This document shows positions 1 through 7,639 of a DNA stretch of 16,852 nt, piece by piece. Each line of letters starts with the position of its first letter. Within the stretch, counting starts at the first letter, position 1. The position numbers and the translations under genes were made by a program. This DNA is from Propionibacteriaceae bacterium. GTDB lineage: Bacteria > Actinomycetota > Actinomycetes > Propionibacteriales > Propionibacteriaceae. The notes below the pieces were generated by a model, which saw only the letters and a list, made by a program, of their open reading frames with translations, did not search any database and was not told where the DNA came from. The stretch lies in assembly GCA_031282235.1 (NCBI GenBank), contig JAITED010000188.1, positions 1-16,852 on the forward strand, read 5' to 3'.

Positions 1-261
1 TTGGCAAAGTCGGTAATGAAGTCAATTGATTATTGTTGACATACAGGTGTGTAAGCGCAGCGGGCAAAGCAGGCAACGAAGTCAACCGATTATTGTTGAC
101 ATACAAGCCATAAAGCGTAGCGGGCAAAGTCGGTAACGAAGTCAACCGATTAACACTAGCTTGCAAGTACTCAAGCTTATTTGGCAAAGTCGGTAATGAA
201 GTCAATTGATTATTGTTGACATACAGGTGTGTAAGCGCAGCGGGCAAAGCAGGCAACGAAG
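1..261. repeat. 60-bp tandem repeats (LRR-coding), with a 180-bp higher-order period
   Basis: Five head-to-tail units begin at 1, 61, 121, 181 and 241; the last stays similar for only about 21 bases. Every unit opens with (T/C)(T/G)GGCAAAG and has period exactly 60. Positions 1-81 are identical to 181-261, so three units form a higher-order repeat that must have duplicated or converted recently. The middle units differ mostly at sites that change variable LRR residues. The array continues to the left edge, so its true size is unknown. Period 60 equals 20 codons, which fits a coding LRR array and not a CRISPR, since there are no spacers. Confidence 0.95.
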
Positions 262-268
262 CCAGCAC
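1..268 (-). CDS. Leucine-rich repeat (LRR) protein segment, partial, no good start codon
   Basis: Read on the minus strand, the frame with codons starting at 268, 265 and so on is open to the left edge. It encodes four full 20-residue LRRs plus part of a fifth. The unit is SLPALPAALTHLYVNNNQLT; the Leu, Pro and Asn positions are kept in all units and the variable positions differ (for example KLEYLQASVNRLT). This matches the short bacterial LRR type with an LPxLPxxLxxLxxxxNxLT pattern, usually a surface or effector protein-binding solenoid. The frame is open upstream to a TAG at 374-376 but has no ATG, GTG or TTG between 373 and 269. The first possible start is GTG at 266-268, with only a weak AGG upstream, and there is no signal peptide. 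It could be an LRR domain meant to be fused to mptB through the microsatellite at 285-322, a silent cassette, or a broken gene. LRR identity is strong; the expression mode is unknown. Confidence 0.75.
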   Translation of the reverse strand, partial: MLASLPALPAALTHLYVNNNQLTSLPTLPNKLEYLQASVNRLTSLPTLPATLYGLYVNNNRLTSLPALPAALTHLYVNNNQLTSLPTLP

Positions 269-1865
269 TGTATCGCTTACCTGCGAGGAGAGGAGAGGAG
301 AGGAGAGGAGAGGAGAGGAGAGATAAGTTCGGTTTTTCTTTGAGTTTGGCTTCGTAACACAACAGGATGATGGCTAGCAGGCCGAAGCAGGTGGCGATGC
401 CGAGCGGGAGGGCACCGCCACGCAAACCGGCTAGTACGGCGTGGAAGCCCAGCACGGTGAGGGTGGCCCAGATGGACAGGCGCATCCCGGTGCGGCGTAC
501 CGCGAGCGGAAGCAGCGTACCTCCCCACTGCACATACCACGGGTGCAGTGCCGGGGAACAGAATACGAACCACAGCAGGCCGTATGAAACGAACGCATAC
601 GGGTGGCGCGGGAGTCGTCGCCAACCCAGCACTAAAACAGCGACGGCGGCCAACATGAGGCCGAATGTACGCGACCAGAACACGGCGGTTGCCGCCAACT
701 GGGGGGCATCGAAACTGACCGCCAACCAAGCCAGCAAGTTACCGAGCAGTGTGAACGGCGCTACGGTGATGATACGACCGGGGACATCCACCGCGAACAC
801 CCAACCGAACCCCAACCCGGTGACCACTGAGACCAGCGCAAACACCCCGGTCGCCACTACGAGCGATACCAACACCCGCCCGACGCTTACGAACAGGGTG
901 TGCGATGTCCAGCGCCGTATCGGGTAGGCGATGAAAGGCAGTGCCACCACCGCTAACGCCGCCGGTTGTTTCACCGCAGCGGCCAGACCGACCAGCGCGG
1001 CGCCGAGCAACCACGCGTATAACGTCTGCCGCTGGGCAACGTTGGGTTGCTGCCCAGAACTCGGTTTTATCCCGGCAACCCACAGCCCGGCGACCATCAA
1101 ACCCACCATCAAAGAATCGTTGTGCGCCCCGCCGACAAAGTTCACCAACACCAGCGGGTTCAGCACCCCGAACCAAGTGACCAGCGGCACATTCAGGTTG
1201 CGTTGTTTAGCGATACGCGGCAGGCAGTGCGCCAACAACGCCACCCCGACAAGTGCCGGAAGCCGCATCAGCCAAGCGGTCAACGCGGGGTGGAAGCGGC
1301 AGAGCACCACCAACCAGTAGTTGATTTCGATAGCGAACGGCCCATACGGCGCCCGCGTCCAGCGCCACACCCAAGCCACGTTGTCCGCGAACGCGCCCGG
1401 CAGAGTGCCCGGGCCCACATCGTATGGGTTGATGTCGTTGTGCCACAGCCAACCCTGCGCAGCGTAAGAATACGCATCCGTGCTGAACAGCGGCGCGGCA
1501 AACAGCAGCGGCAAACACCAGATGACCAGCAGTTTCGTAACCGTAAGGCCGGGGATAATCGTAGTTCCAACCGCTGAGCCCCCCGCGCTGGGGCTTTCGA
1601 CATCGCGGGGGCGCAGCGCTAACCAAGCGGTAGCTAGCAGCAGTAAACCCACCATCAGCAGCGCGGTGCCAACGTACCTCGCTGGGGCGCCAGCGATGCC
1701 CAACGCCACCAGCCAGCGCTGTGGCGGCACCGAATCTGGCAGGTAGCCGGGCGAGAACGAACCCACCAACAAACACAGGCTCCCGACGAACCCTTGCCAC
1801 ACCGCCCGCTGGCGTAGCGCGTATAACGGGCTAACTAATGCGGTAGCTGGGTTTGGAATCGTCAT
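210..1865 (-). CDS. mptB: MptB-like polyprenyl-phosphomannose-dependent alpha-1,6-mannosyltransferase with altered C-terminus
   Basis: A 551-residue polytopic membrane glycosyltransferase of the GT-C fold. MptB enzymes take mannose from polyprenyl-phosphomannose on the outer face of the membrane and build the alpha-1,6-mannan core of lipomannan-type lipoglycans. Family marks seen: STDAYSYAAQG at 128-138 (first outer loop, D130 the likely catalytic Asp), NPYDVGP at 146-152, RAPYGP at 171-176 and GGAHND at 245-250, with about 12 hydrophobic segments up to about 506. The ATG at 1863-1865 has AGGA about nine bases upstream. The normal end appears to lie near residue 514. Residues 515-527 come from the pentamer microsatellite and 528-551 from the LRR repeats read out of frame, so the native C-terminus has been replaced. 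The 177-bp gap upstream (1866-2042) holds a G-rich stretch on the coding strand and no promoter I would defend. It lies just downstream of an LTA-synthase-like gene, consistent with envelope polymer synthesis. Confidence 0.85.
   Translation of the reverse strand: MTIPNPATALVSPLYALRQRAVWQGFVGSLCLLVGSFSPGYLPDSVPPQRWLVALGIAGAPARYVGTALLMVGLLLLATAWLALRPRDVESPSAGGSAVGTTIIPGLTVTKLLVIWCLPLLFAAPLFSTDAYSYAAQGWLWHNDINPYDVGPGTLPGAFADNVAWVWRWTRAPYGPFAIEINYWLVVLCRFHPALTAWLMRLPALVGVALLAHCLPRIAKQRNLNVPLVTWFGVLNPLVLVNFVGGAHNDSLMVGLMVAGLWVAGIKPSSGQQPNVAQRQTLYAWLLGAALVGLAAAVKQPAALAVVALPFIAYPIRRWTSHTLFVSVGRVLVSLVVATGVFALVSVVTGLGFGWVFAVDVPGRIITVAPFTLLGNLLAWLAVSFDAPQLAATAVFWSRTFGLMLAAVAVLVLGWRRLPRHPYAFVSYGLLWFVFCSPALHPWYVQWGGTLLPLAVRRTGMRLSIWATLTVLGFHAVLAGLRGGALPLGIATCFGLLAIILLCYEAKLKEKPNLSLLSSPLLSSPLLAGKRYSAGFVACFARCAYTPVCQQ
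285..322. repeat. Pentanucleotide microsatellite (GAGGA)n, about 7.6 copies, inside the mptB 3' end
   Basis: Thirty-eight bases of uninterrupted GAGGA repeat (TCCTC on the coding strand) join the end of mptB to the LRR array. In the current frame it encodes SLLSSPLLSSPLL. Five is not a multiple of three, so each unit gained or lost shifts the frame. As sequenced, mptB continues 24 residues and stops at 210. Losing one unit (or gaining two) gives a stop right after the repeat, at 277-279. Gaining one unit (or losing two) puts mptB in frame with the LRR domain. Long non-triplet repeats within genes are the classic substrate of slipped-strand phase variation; that this one varies is an inference. 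Confidence 0.9.
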
Positions 1866-2042
1866 CTTTTCAATCCTAGCGGGTGTTCTCAGCCGGGGGT
1901 CTCTAAGTCGGCGCGCAAATGAGTTCTTTTACTTGCCCCCCTCCCCCCTTATATCGCGTATCTCGCCCAATAGCATCGCCCACTAGCAGTTGAGCGTCAG
2001 AGGTAGCGGCAGCGCCAAAAGGATGGGGATGAGAGCAAAAAG

Positions 2043-4178
2043 TTAGCGTAGATACCTTTGCAGCACTCGCCAAAAGTCATTCTTCTGAAAAGCGGCAGCC
2101 ATCGCCACCTTAGTGCGCACCGCAGCACTTACAGCACGGGCGTAAGTGTCCCCATAATTGCTATTCGGCGCAGGCTCAAAAACGTCACGATCGGCGTAAT
2201 AGGTTCCGTAAGGGGTTTTCCATGAATAGTCAGGCATAATCACCAGCGGTAAAGTGGGCGAAAACACATCCCGACCGGTGAATATTCTCGAATCAAACTC
2301 CACCCCGAAAAGGTTGAGCAATGTGGGCAGAATGTCGAGTGAATACGTCGGGGCGCTCACCTCCACGCCCGGAGTAGCCGCATTGTAGATAATCCAAGTG
2401 TTGCGATAATACTCAAAAACTGGCTCTGGGGAATATCCAATCAGGTTTTCGTAGTAGTCACGGCTGTTATATTCGTTTTTCTCTAGCGAATACGGGCTGT
2501 GATCTGGCGCTAGCACAATCACAGTGTCATCCAACGCACCTTTCGCCTCCAGTTCAGCTAGCAGATACGTCAAAGCATCCTCTAACTCCAAATTTGCAGC
2601 CAGATACGCTTGCACCGTCCAGTGATACGGCAACCCTAACGCTTCCACTCGCTTCCGATTCTTGGCTGCTTGCGGATGATCCCAAGTGTAGAACGAGTGC
2701 CCAGAGACCGTAATGTAATAAGCGTTGAACGGCTCCTTATCAATATAGAGCGGTAGGCTCACCTGCATCATCTCTAAATCGGATTGCGGAAACGCCGTAG
2801 CGATACCTGTCTTCCCCGTGACGGGGTTAGGCAGATTTTCCATACCACTACCGAGAGCAACCCAGTTGCTGTAACCCAACACCGGATGAGTGAGATTCCT
2901 TTTATAGTAGCGCTCATTGTTGTTATGGAAACCATACGTGGTGTAGCCCAGCGAGCTAAGTCGATTGCCGATAGTGAAACCTAAATCTTTGCCAACCGAT
3001 TGCCCCAGCGCACCCGCGCTGCCGGGGAACAACCCAGTCAACACCGACCATTCGCCAGTCGAGGTAGAGCCGCCCCAAGCTGGCTGATAAAAATCAGAGA
3101 AGTAAAACCCCTCATGAATCAGTTTGTAAAGCGTGGGGGTGAGTTCTTTAGACACCATATAGCCGCTAAAACTCTCCGCAGTTATCAAGATGAGATTCTT
3201 GCCCGCAAACAGCCCAGTGTATTCATTGCGAACTGATGGGGAACTCCCGGCGTAATAATCAGCTAACTGCTTGATGGTATCGCTGCTAGCCTCATCCGAA
3301 AGTTGCGCAAAATCGAATGGTAATACGTTGGGGCTACGGTCTATCGGGTCAGGCGTCTCGATAGGTGTACGAGGTATTTTAACGCTAATGCTCACGGGGG
3401 TGGTGTCAGATGGCGTACCAAACAAGGCATACTCTAAATCGAGTCGGGTGGCGGTAAGTAACCCAAATCTGGGCACTGCCGCATTAAACATAAACCCGCT
3501 GCCGTAATAGGTGGCATCCGGTATCAAGGAGCGCTGGTCAATGTTGATAGCAGCCACCGTTGCGCCATTTATTGCCAACATCGCCATCACCATCGCGAGC
3601 ATTTGAGCAAAAGGGGGTCGCACATACGGCACCCGTCGCTCTAGCAGCAGATACGCTAGCGGGCATAGCGCATAGAGCGCGGCCAGAGGCGCTCCAGAGG
3701 CCACGATGCGCGCCACCCGCAAAGCGTAGGAGTCGGCGACACCTTCTGCGTTCTCCCCTAGGAAAAATGGGCTCATAAATACTCGAAATGACTGCCAAAT
3801 CAACGCTTGGGTGATAAACCAGAGCGCGGGCATCACCAACAAAATCAATCCAATACGCCTGCTCCATTTCGCAGTCGTTGGAATGTTAGCGATCAGATAA
3901 CAGCCGCCGCCGAAAACTAGTGAAAACGCGGCAACATACCCCCATTTGCTCCATAGCGCAGTGCCGGTGTTTATGGCAAGCACCGCTTCGTAATAAAGAA
4001 ATGCGAGTGGAAAGAATAACAACCTAAGGATTGGCTGCGGGCCTATGCCCACTGTGGCATCAAAATCAACAGTTGCAACGCGAAACTTTGAATATTTTGA
4101 TTCTGGGTGTTTAGCTGGGGGTTCAGAAAGTGCGCGCCTTGCTGAGCGCGCTGAAACTGGCCCGACTTCCGCTTTCAC
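2043..4178 (-). CDS. LTA synthase family protein (membrane phosphoglycerol transferase, sulfatase fold)
   Basis: 711 residues: a short cytosolic N-terminus, about five membrane segments (roughly 51-69, 79-99, 108-128, 158-179 and 190-213), then a large extracytoplasmic alkaline-phosphatase-superfamily domain. Active-site elements in order: AESF with E335, STSTGEW with T372 aligned to the LtaS nucleophile threonine, SGHSF with H494, and LAPDHS with D559 and H560 as metal ligands. LtaS enzymes transfer glycerol-1-phosphate from phosphatidylglycerol to a growing or acceptor glycopolymer. The start is a GTG (4176-4178) with AAGG upstream; there is no Met in the first 110 residues. The gene is much lower in GC than its neighbours (about 50% in sampled lines against about 70% in nuo), suggesting acquisition by transfer. 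It follows pepO by 37 bases. The exact acceptor is unknown; decoration of the mannan made by the neighbouring MptB is possible but speculative. Confidence 0.85.
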   Translation of the reverse strand: MKAEVGPVSARSARRALSEPPAKHPESKYSKFRVATVDFDATVGIGPQPILRLLFFPLAFLYYEAVLAINTGTALWSKWGYVAAFSLVFGGGCYLIANIPTTAKWSRRIGLILLVMPALWFITQALIWQSFRVFMSPFFLGENAEGVADSYALRVARIVASGAPLAALYALCPLAYLLLERRVPYVRPPFAQMLAMVMAMLAINGATVAAINIDQRSLIPDATYYGSGFMFNAAVPRFGLLTATRLDLEYALFGTPSDTTPVSISVKIPRTPIETPDPIDRSPNVLPFDFAQLSDEASSDTIKQLADYYAGSSPSVRNEYTGLFAGKNLILITAESFSGYMVSKELTPTLYKLIHEGFYFSDFYQPAWGGSTSTGEWSVLTGLFPGSAGALGQSVGKDLGFTIGNRLSSLGYTTYGFHNNNERYYKRNLTHPVLGYSNWVALGSGMENLPNPVTGKTGIATAFPQSDLEMMQVSLPLYIDKEPFNAYYITVSGHSFYTWDHPQAAKNRKRVEALGLPYHWTVQAYLAANLELEDALTYLLAELEAKGALDDTVIVLAPDHSPYSLEKNEYNSRDYYENLIGYSPEPVFEYYRNTWIIYNAATPGVEVSAPTYSLDILPTLLNLFGVEFDSRIFTGRDVFSPTLPLVIMPDYSWKTPYGTYYADRDVFEPAPNSNYGDTYARAVSAAVRTKVAMAAAFQKNDFWRVLQRYLR

Positions 4179-4215
4179 TTTTCTAAAACCTTAACGCACC
4201 GGATAAAACCTGCAT

Positions 4216-6177
4216 TCACCAGATACGAATCCGGGCCGCGGGGTCTAGCCACATCCCGTCCCCCGGTTTCGTGCCGAAGGCTTCATGGAAAGCGGCAACG
4301 TTGCGTACTGTGACGTTGCAGCGGAACTCCTCTGGGGAGTGGGGGTCGGTGGCGACCCTTTCCGCGCGCGCCTCGGGGCGCATCTTGGTTTGCCACACCG
4401 CCGCCCAAGATAGGAATAGGCGCTGGGTGGGGGTGAAACCGTCAATCGTATCGGTGGGAGCCACCCCGCCGTTCGCAAGCAGCCACGCCTGATAGGCGAT
4501 GCCCAAACCGCCCAAGTCACCGATGTTTTCACCCAGCGTGAGTTCGCCGTTTACGGACACCTCTGGGGCTTCGGCGGGGTGCAGTCCGGTGTACTGCGCC
4601 ACCAACCCGGAGGTGAGTTTCTTAAACTCGGCGTGGTCAGTTTCACTCCACCAGTCGCGTAGGTTGCCGTCACCGTCAAACTCGCTGCCCTGGTCGTCGA
4701 AACCGTGCCCGATTTCGTGCCCGATAACCGCCCCGATGCCGCCGTAGTTGACGGCATCGTCGGCATCCGGGTTGAAGAACGGGGGTTGCAGGATGGCAGC
4801 AGGGAACACAATCTCGTTGCGCATCGGGTGATAGTAGGCGTTCACGGTCTGCGGGAACATGAACCACTCGTCCGGGTCCACCGGCTCTACCAACTGGTTG
4901 ATGTGGAAATCGAAGTGGAACTCCTCAGCCGCCAGCACCGTATTCACCAAATCGCCGGGGATGACTTTGAGCGCGGAGTAATCACGCCACTTGTTGGGGT
5001 AGCCGATTTTGGGACGGAACCCAGCCAACTTTTTCAACGCCTCGCGTTTAGTGTCCTCCCCCATCCAGTTAAGCGCCGCGATGGAACTGCGATACGCCGC
5101 CAGCAGGTTCGCCACCAGTTCGTCCATACGAGCTTTCACCGCAGGCGGGAAGTGGCGCGCCACATACAGCTTGCCAATCGCCTCCCCCATCACCCGCTGC
5201 GCGAAACTCACGCCGCGCTTCCACCGCTCCCGGTTCACCGGCACGCCCTGTAGGGTGCGGCCATAGAAATCGAAGTTGGCCTCAGCAGTAGCGGTGTCCA
5301 AATACGGGGCGAGCGCATCAATGATGTTCCACCGCGCCCACGCTTTCCAAGTGGCAAGCGATACGTCGGAGAGCAGTGGGTCAATCTCGGGCAGGAACGT
5401 CCGGTTGGCGTTGATAATCTGCGGGAACTGTGCCGCGCGCAACCCTGCGCCCTCCAGAAACGCTTCCCAATCGAAGTGGGGCATGGTGGCCGTGAAATCT
5501 GCCCAAGTTTGCGGATAGTACATCTGCGTCACGTCGCGGCAACGTACCTTGTCCCAGTGGTGTTTAGCGATTGCGGTCTCTAAACCAAACACCGCCTGCG
5601 CGTTTGCGGCGGGGTTAGGGTCTGCAATACGCGCCAACATCCGCTCCAGATGTGCCAGATATTTGCTGCGGGTTTCGGCGTGCTCATCCAGCCGGTAGTA
5701 CTCCTCGTCCGGCAACCCGATGCCATCCTGCCCGATGAACAGCACGTAGCGTTGGGGATCGCCGGGGTCAGCGTCCGTATCGAAATCGAACAACCCACCC
5801 AGCCCGTGCCGCAACGCCCACCCCAACCAGCGCGCGAAGTCACTCAAGCTCTCGATTGCCTCAACCCGCGCTAGTAGCGGAGCCAACGGCGCGACCCCCG
5901 CCGTATCTGCAGCCGCCTCGTCCATGAACGTATGAAACAGATTGGCGACCTTGCTCACCTCAGCGTCCGGGTCGCCAGCATCCGGTTCCAATGTGGTGAT
6001 AATCTCGCGCACCGCCTGATCGGATTTTTCCCGCAGCAACTCGAACGCCCCAAACGCCCCCTTGTCCTCCGGAATCTCCGTATGCGCAAGCCACCCCCCG
6101 TTCACATGCCGAAACAAATCTTCGGTCGGCGCGGTGGTGGCATCAAAATCTTCCAAACGCAAAGCAGCAACAGACAT
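4216..6177 (-). CDS. pepO: M13 family zinc metallopeptidase (neprilysin/PepO-like)
   Basis: 653 residues, the usual length of bacterial PepO. It carries the M13 signature set: NAYYHPMRNEI near 444, the zinc motif HEIGH at 487-491 (two His ligands and the catalytic Glu), and GENIGD at 549-554 with E550 as third zinc ligand. The end is RIRIW, close to the family's C-terminal aromatic. These endopeptidases cut oligopeptides on the N-terminal side of hydrophobic residues. There is no signal peptide or N-terminal membrane anchor, so this one is probably cytosolic, as in lactococcal PepO. The ATG at 6175-6177 is preceded only by AGGT about 13 bases away, a weak ribosome site. It sits between pntB and the LTA-synthase-like gene with small gaps, so it may be co-transcribed with either. 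Family assignment is firm; substrate unknown. Confidence 0.95.
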   Translation of the reverse strand: MSVAALRLEDFDATTAPTEDLFRHVNGGWLAHTEIPEDKGAFGAFELLREKSDQAVREIITTLEPDAGDPDAEVSKVANLFHTFMDEAAADTAGVAPLAPLLARVEAIESLSDFARWLGWALRHGLGGLFDFDTDADPGDPQRYVLFIGQDGIGLPDEEYYRLDEHAETRSKYLAHLERMLARIADPNPAANAQAVFGLETAIAKHHWDKVRCRDVTQMYYPQTWADFTATMPHFDWEAFLEGAGLRAAQFPQIINANRTFLPEIDPLLSDVSLATWKAWARWNIIDALAPYLDTATAEANFDFYGRTLQGVPVNRERWKRGVSFAQRVMGEAIGKLYVARHFPPAVKARMDELVANLLAAYRSSIAALNWMGEDTKREALKKLAGFRPKIGYPNKWRDYSALKVIPGDLVNTVLAAEEFHFDFHINQLVEPVDPDEWFMFPQTVNAYYHPMRNEIVFPAAILQPPFFNPDADDAVNYGGIGAVIGHEIGHGFDDQGSEFDGDGNLRDWWSETDHAEFKKLTSGLVAQYTGLHPAEAPEVSVNGELTLGENIGDLGGLGIAYQAWLLANGGVAPTDTIDGFTPTQRLFLSWAAVWQTKMRPEARAERVATDPHSPEEFRCNVTVRNVAAFHEAFGTKPGDGMWLDPAARIRIW

Positions 6178-6192
6178 GAGGAAGAGTCTACC

Positions 6193-6215
6193 TGCAGCGC
6201 TCTTTATGCGCCGCA
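6193..6215 (-). terminator. Possible hairpin between pntB and pepO
   Basis: On the minus-strand transcript TGCGGCGC, a seven-base loop and GCGCTGCA can form an eight-pair stem with one G-U pair, just downstream of the pntB stop. No T-tract follows, so it is at best a weak or U-less terminator, or a stabilising hairpin within a longer transcript. Confidence 0.3.
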
Positions 6216-6235
6216 GCCAGCCGCGTTATGCCGCA

Positions 6236-7636
6236 TTACGCCGCATTTGCAACTGTTTTAGCGAGTGCGGCGTTTATGGCTTGGATGGTTTGGGCGGCGT
6301 CGCCGAAGCACATTTGGGCGTTGGGCGCGCTGAACAGCGGGTTGGGGACACCGGCGTAACCGGCACCGCGCCCGCGCTTGAACACCACTACGTTGCGAGC
6401 TTCCCAGACGTGCAGTACAGGCATCCCGGAGATGGGGGTGCCGGGCTGCATCGCCGCCGCGTTTACGGTGTCGTTGGCGCCAATTACCAGCACTACGTCG
6501 GTGGTGGGGAAGTCGCCGTTGATTTCGTCCATCTCAAATACGATGTCATACGGCACATGCGCTTCGGCCAGCAGGACATTCATGTGGCCTGGCATCCGCC
6601 CGGCTACCGGATGGATGCCGAAACGCACTTTGATGCCGAGGCCGCGCAGCCGTTTAGTTAGCTCCGCGACCGGGTGTTGCGCTTGGGCGACTGCCATGCC
6701 GTAACCGGGGGTGATGATGACGCTCCCGGCGGTGGTGAGTAGTTTGGCTACGCCCTCCGGGTTGATTTCGCGCGCTTCGCCGTCCGCACCGACCACCACA
6801 GAAGTGCCCGTAGCGCCCCCGAAGCCGCCCAATATCACCGCCAGGAACGAGCGGTTCATGCCGCGACACATCACATACGACAGAATCAGGCCGGATGAGC
6901 CCACCAGCGTGCCGGTAACAATCAGCACATCGGAGGCGAGCATGAAACCGGCGAACGCTGCCGCCAACCCGGAGTACGAGTTGAGGATTGATACCACCAC
7001 CGGCATGTCCGCGCCGCCGATGGCGATTACCAGATGCACGCCGAACACCGCCATTAACGCGGAGGCTAGCAGCAACGCCAGCAGCGACTCGGAGCGCACA
7101 AACCACACCCCCAGCAGGACGCTGAGCAGCAGCAACCCAAGATTAATCCAGTTGCGCCCCGGCAGCAGCCTTTGCGCCGCCCACGATTTCTCGTTCAACT
7201 TCGCCCAAGCCACCACGGAACCGGTGAACGTCACCGTGCCGATTAACGTCCCCAGAAACACCTCTACCAGATGCGCCGCCGTCCCTCCGCTGTGCTCCAA
7301 AAACGAGTTGTAGCCCACGAAAGCCGAAGCCAAACCGCCAAAACTGTTGAGCAGCGCCACCATGCCCGGCATCCCGGTCATCTTTACGCTGAGCGCTCGG
7401 ATTATCCCGATAAGCGCCCCGGCGGCGACCGCCCCGCCCAACAACCAATACGTGATGGGGCTGGGGTTGGCAGAAACCATACTGATAGCGGTGGCTCCGA
7501 TGGCCAACATCATGCCCAGCACCCCAAATGCGGTGCCACGTTTGGCCGTATCGGGGCGATTGAGTCCAGCGATAGCCAGAATGAAAAGCAAGCTAGCGAC
7601 GATACCCGCAGCGGTGACCAGTTGGGGAATATTCAT
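6236..7636 (-). CDS. pntB: NAD(P) transhydrogenase subunit beta
   Basis: 466 residues, full length for PntB. With PntA it couples hydride transfer from NADH to NADP+ to proton entry across the membrane, supplying NADPH. About nine membrane helices fill 1-280, followed by the NADP-binding domain III. Clear family stretches: ADMPVVVSILNSYSG (209-223), TPGYGMAVAQAQ (309-320), GIHPVAGRMPGHMNVLLAEA, GANDTVN and GYAGVPNPLF. The ATG lies three bases after the pntA stop, with a purine-rich site inside the pntA end, so the pair is translationally coupled. One oddity: the helix position that is His91 in E. coli PntB reads Asn here (N97, in ALLNSFGG), while the Asn222 equivalent is kept (N219). Some other transhydrogenases also carry Asn there, so activity is still expected. 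Confidence 0.97.
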   Translation of the reverse strand: MNIPQLVTAAGIVASLLFILAIAGLNRPDTAKRGTAFGVLGMMLAIGATAISMVSANPSPITYWLLGGAVAAGALIGIIRALSVKMTGMPGMVALLNSFGGLASAFVGYNSFLEHSGGTAAHLVEVFLGTLIGTVTFTGSVVAWAKLNEKSWAAQRLLPGRNWINLGLLLLSVLLGVWFVRSESLLALLLASALMAVFGVHLVIAIGGADMPVVVSILNSYSGLAAAFAGFMLASDVLIVTGTLVGSSGLILSYVMCRGMNRSFLAVILGGFGGATGTSVVVGADGEAREINPEGVAKLLTTAGSVIITPGYGMAVAQAQHPVAELTKRLRGLGIKVRFGIHPVAGRMPGHMNVLLAEAHVPYDIVFEMDEINGDFPTTDVVLVIGANDTVNAAAMQPGTPISGMPVLHVWEARNVVVFKRGRGAGYAGVPNPLFSAPNAQMCFGDAAQTIQAINAALAKTVANAA

Positions 7637-7639
7637 AGC

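Noticed and set aside
1..261. Direct repeats that could be read as a CRISPR array
   Set aside because: The units are contiguous and 60 bp long with no spacers, and they translate into regular LRRs.
367..1577. Long open frames on the plus strand opposite mptB
   Set aside because: They lack any family motif, are rich in Pro, Arg, Thr and Ser as expected for antisense shadows of GC-rich genes, and mptB in the other strand is clearly coding.
1866..2042. Promoter and terminator signals in the gap before mptB
   Set aside because: TTGGGC and TATAAG are only 11 bases apart and no stem with a T-run was found.
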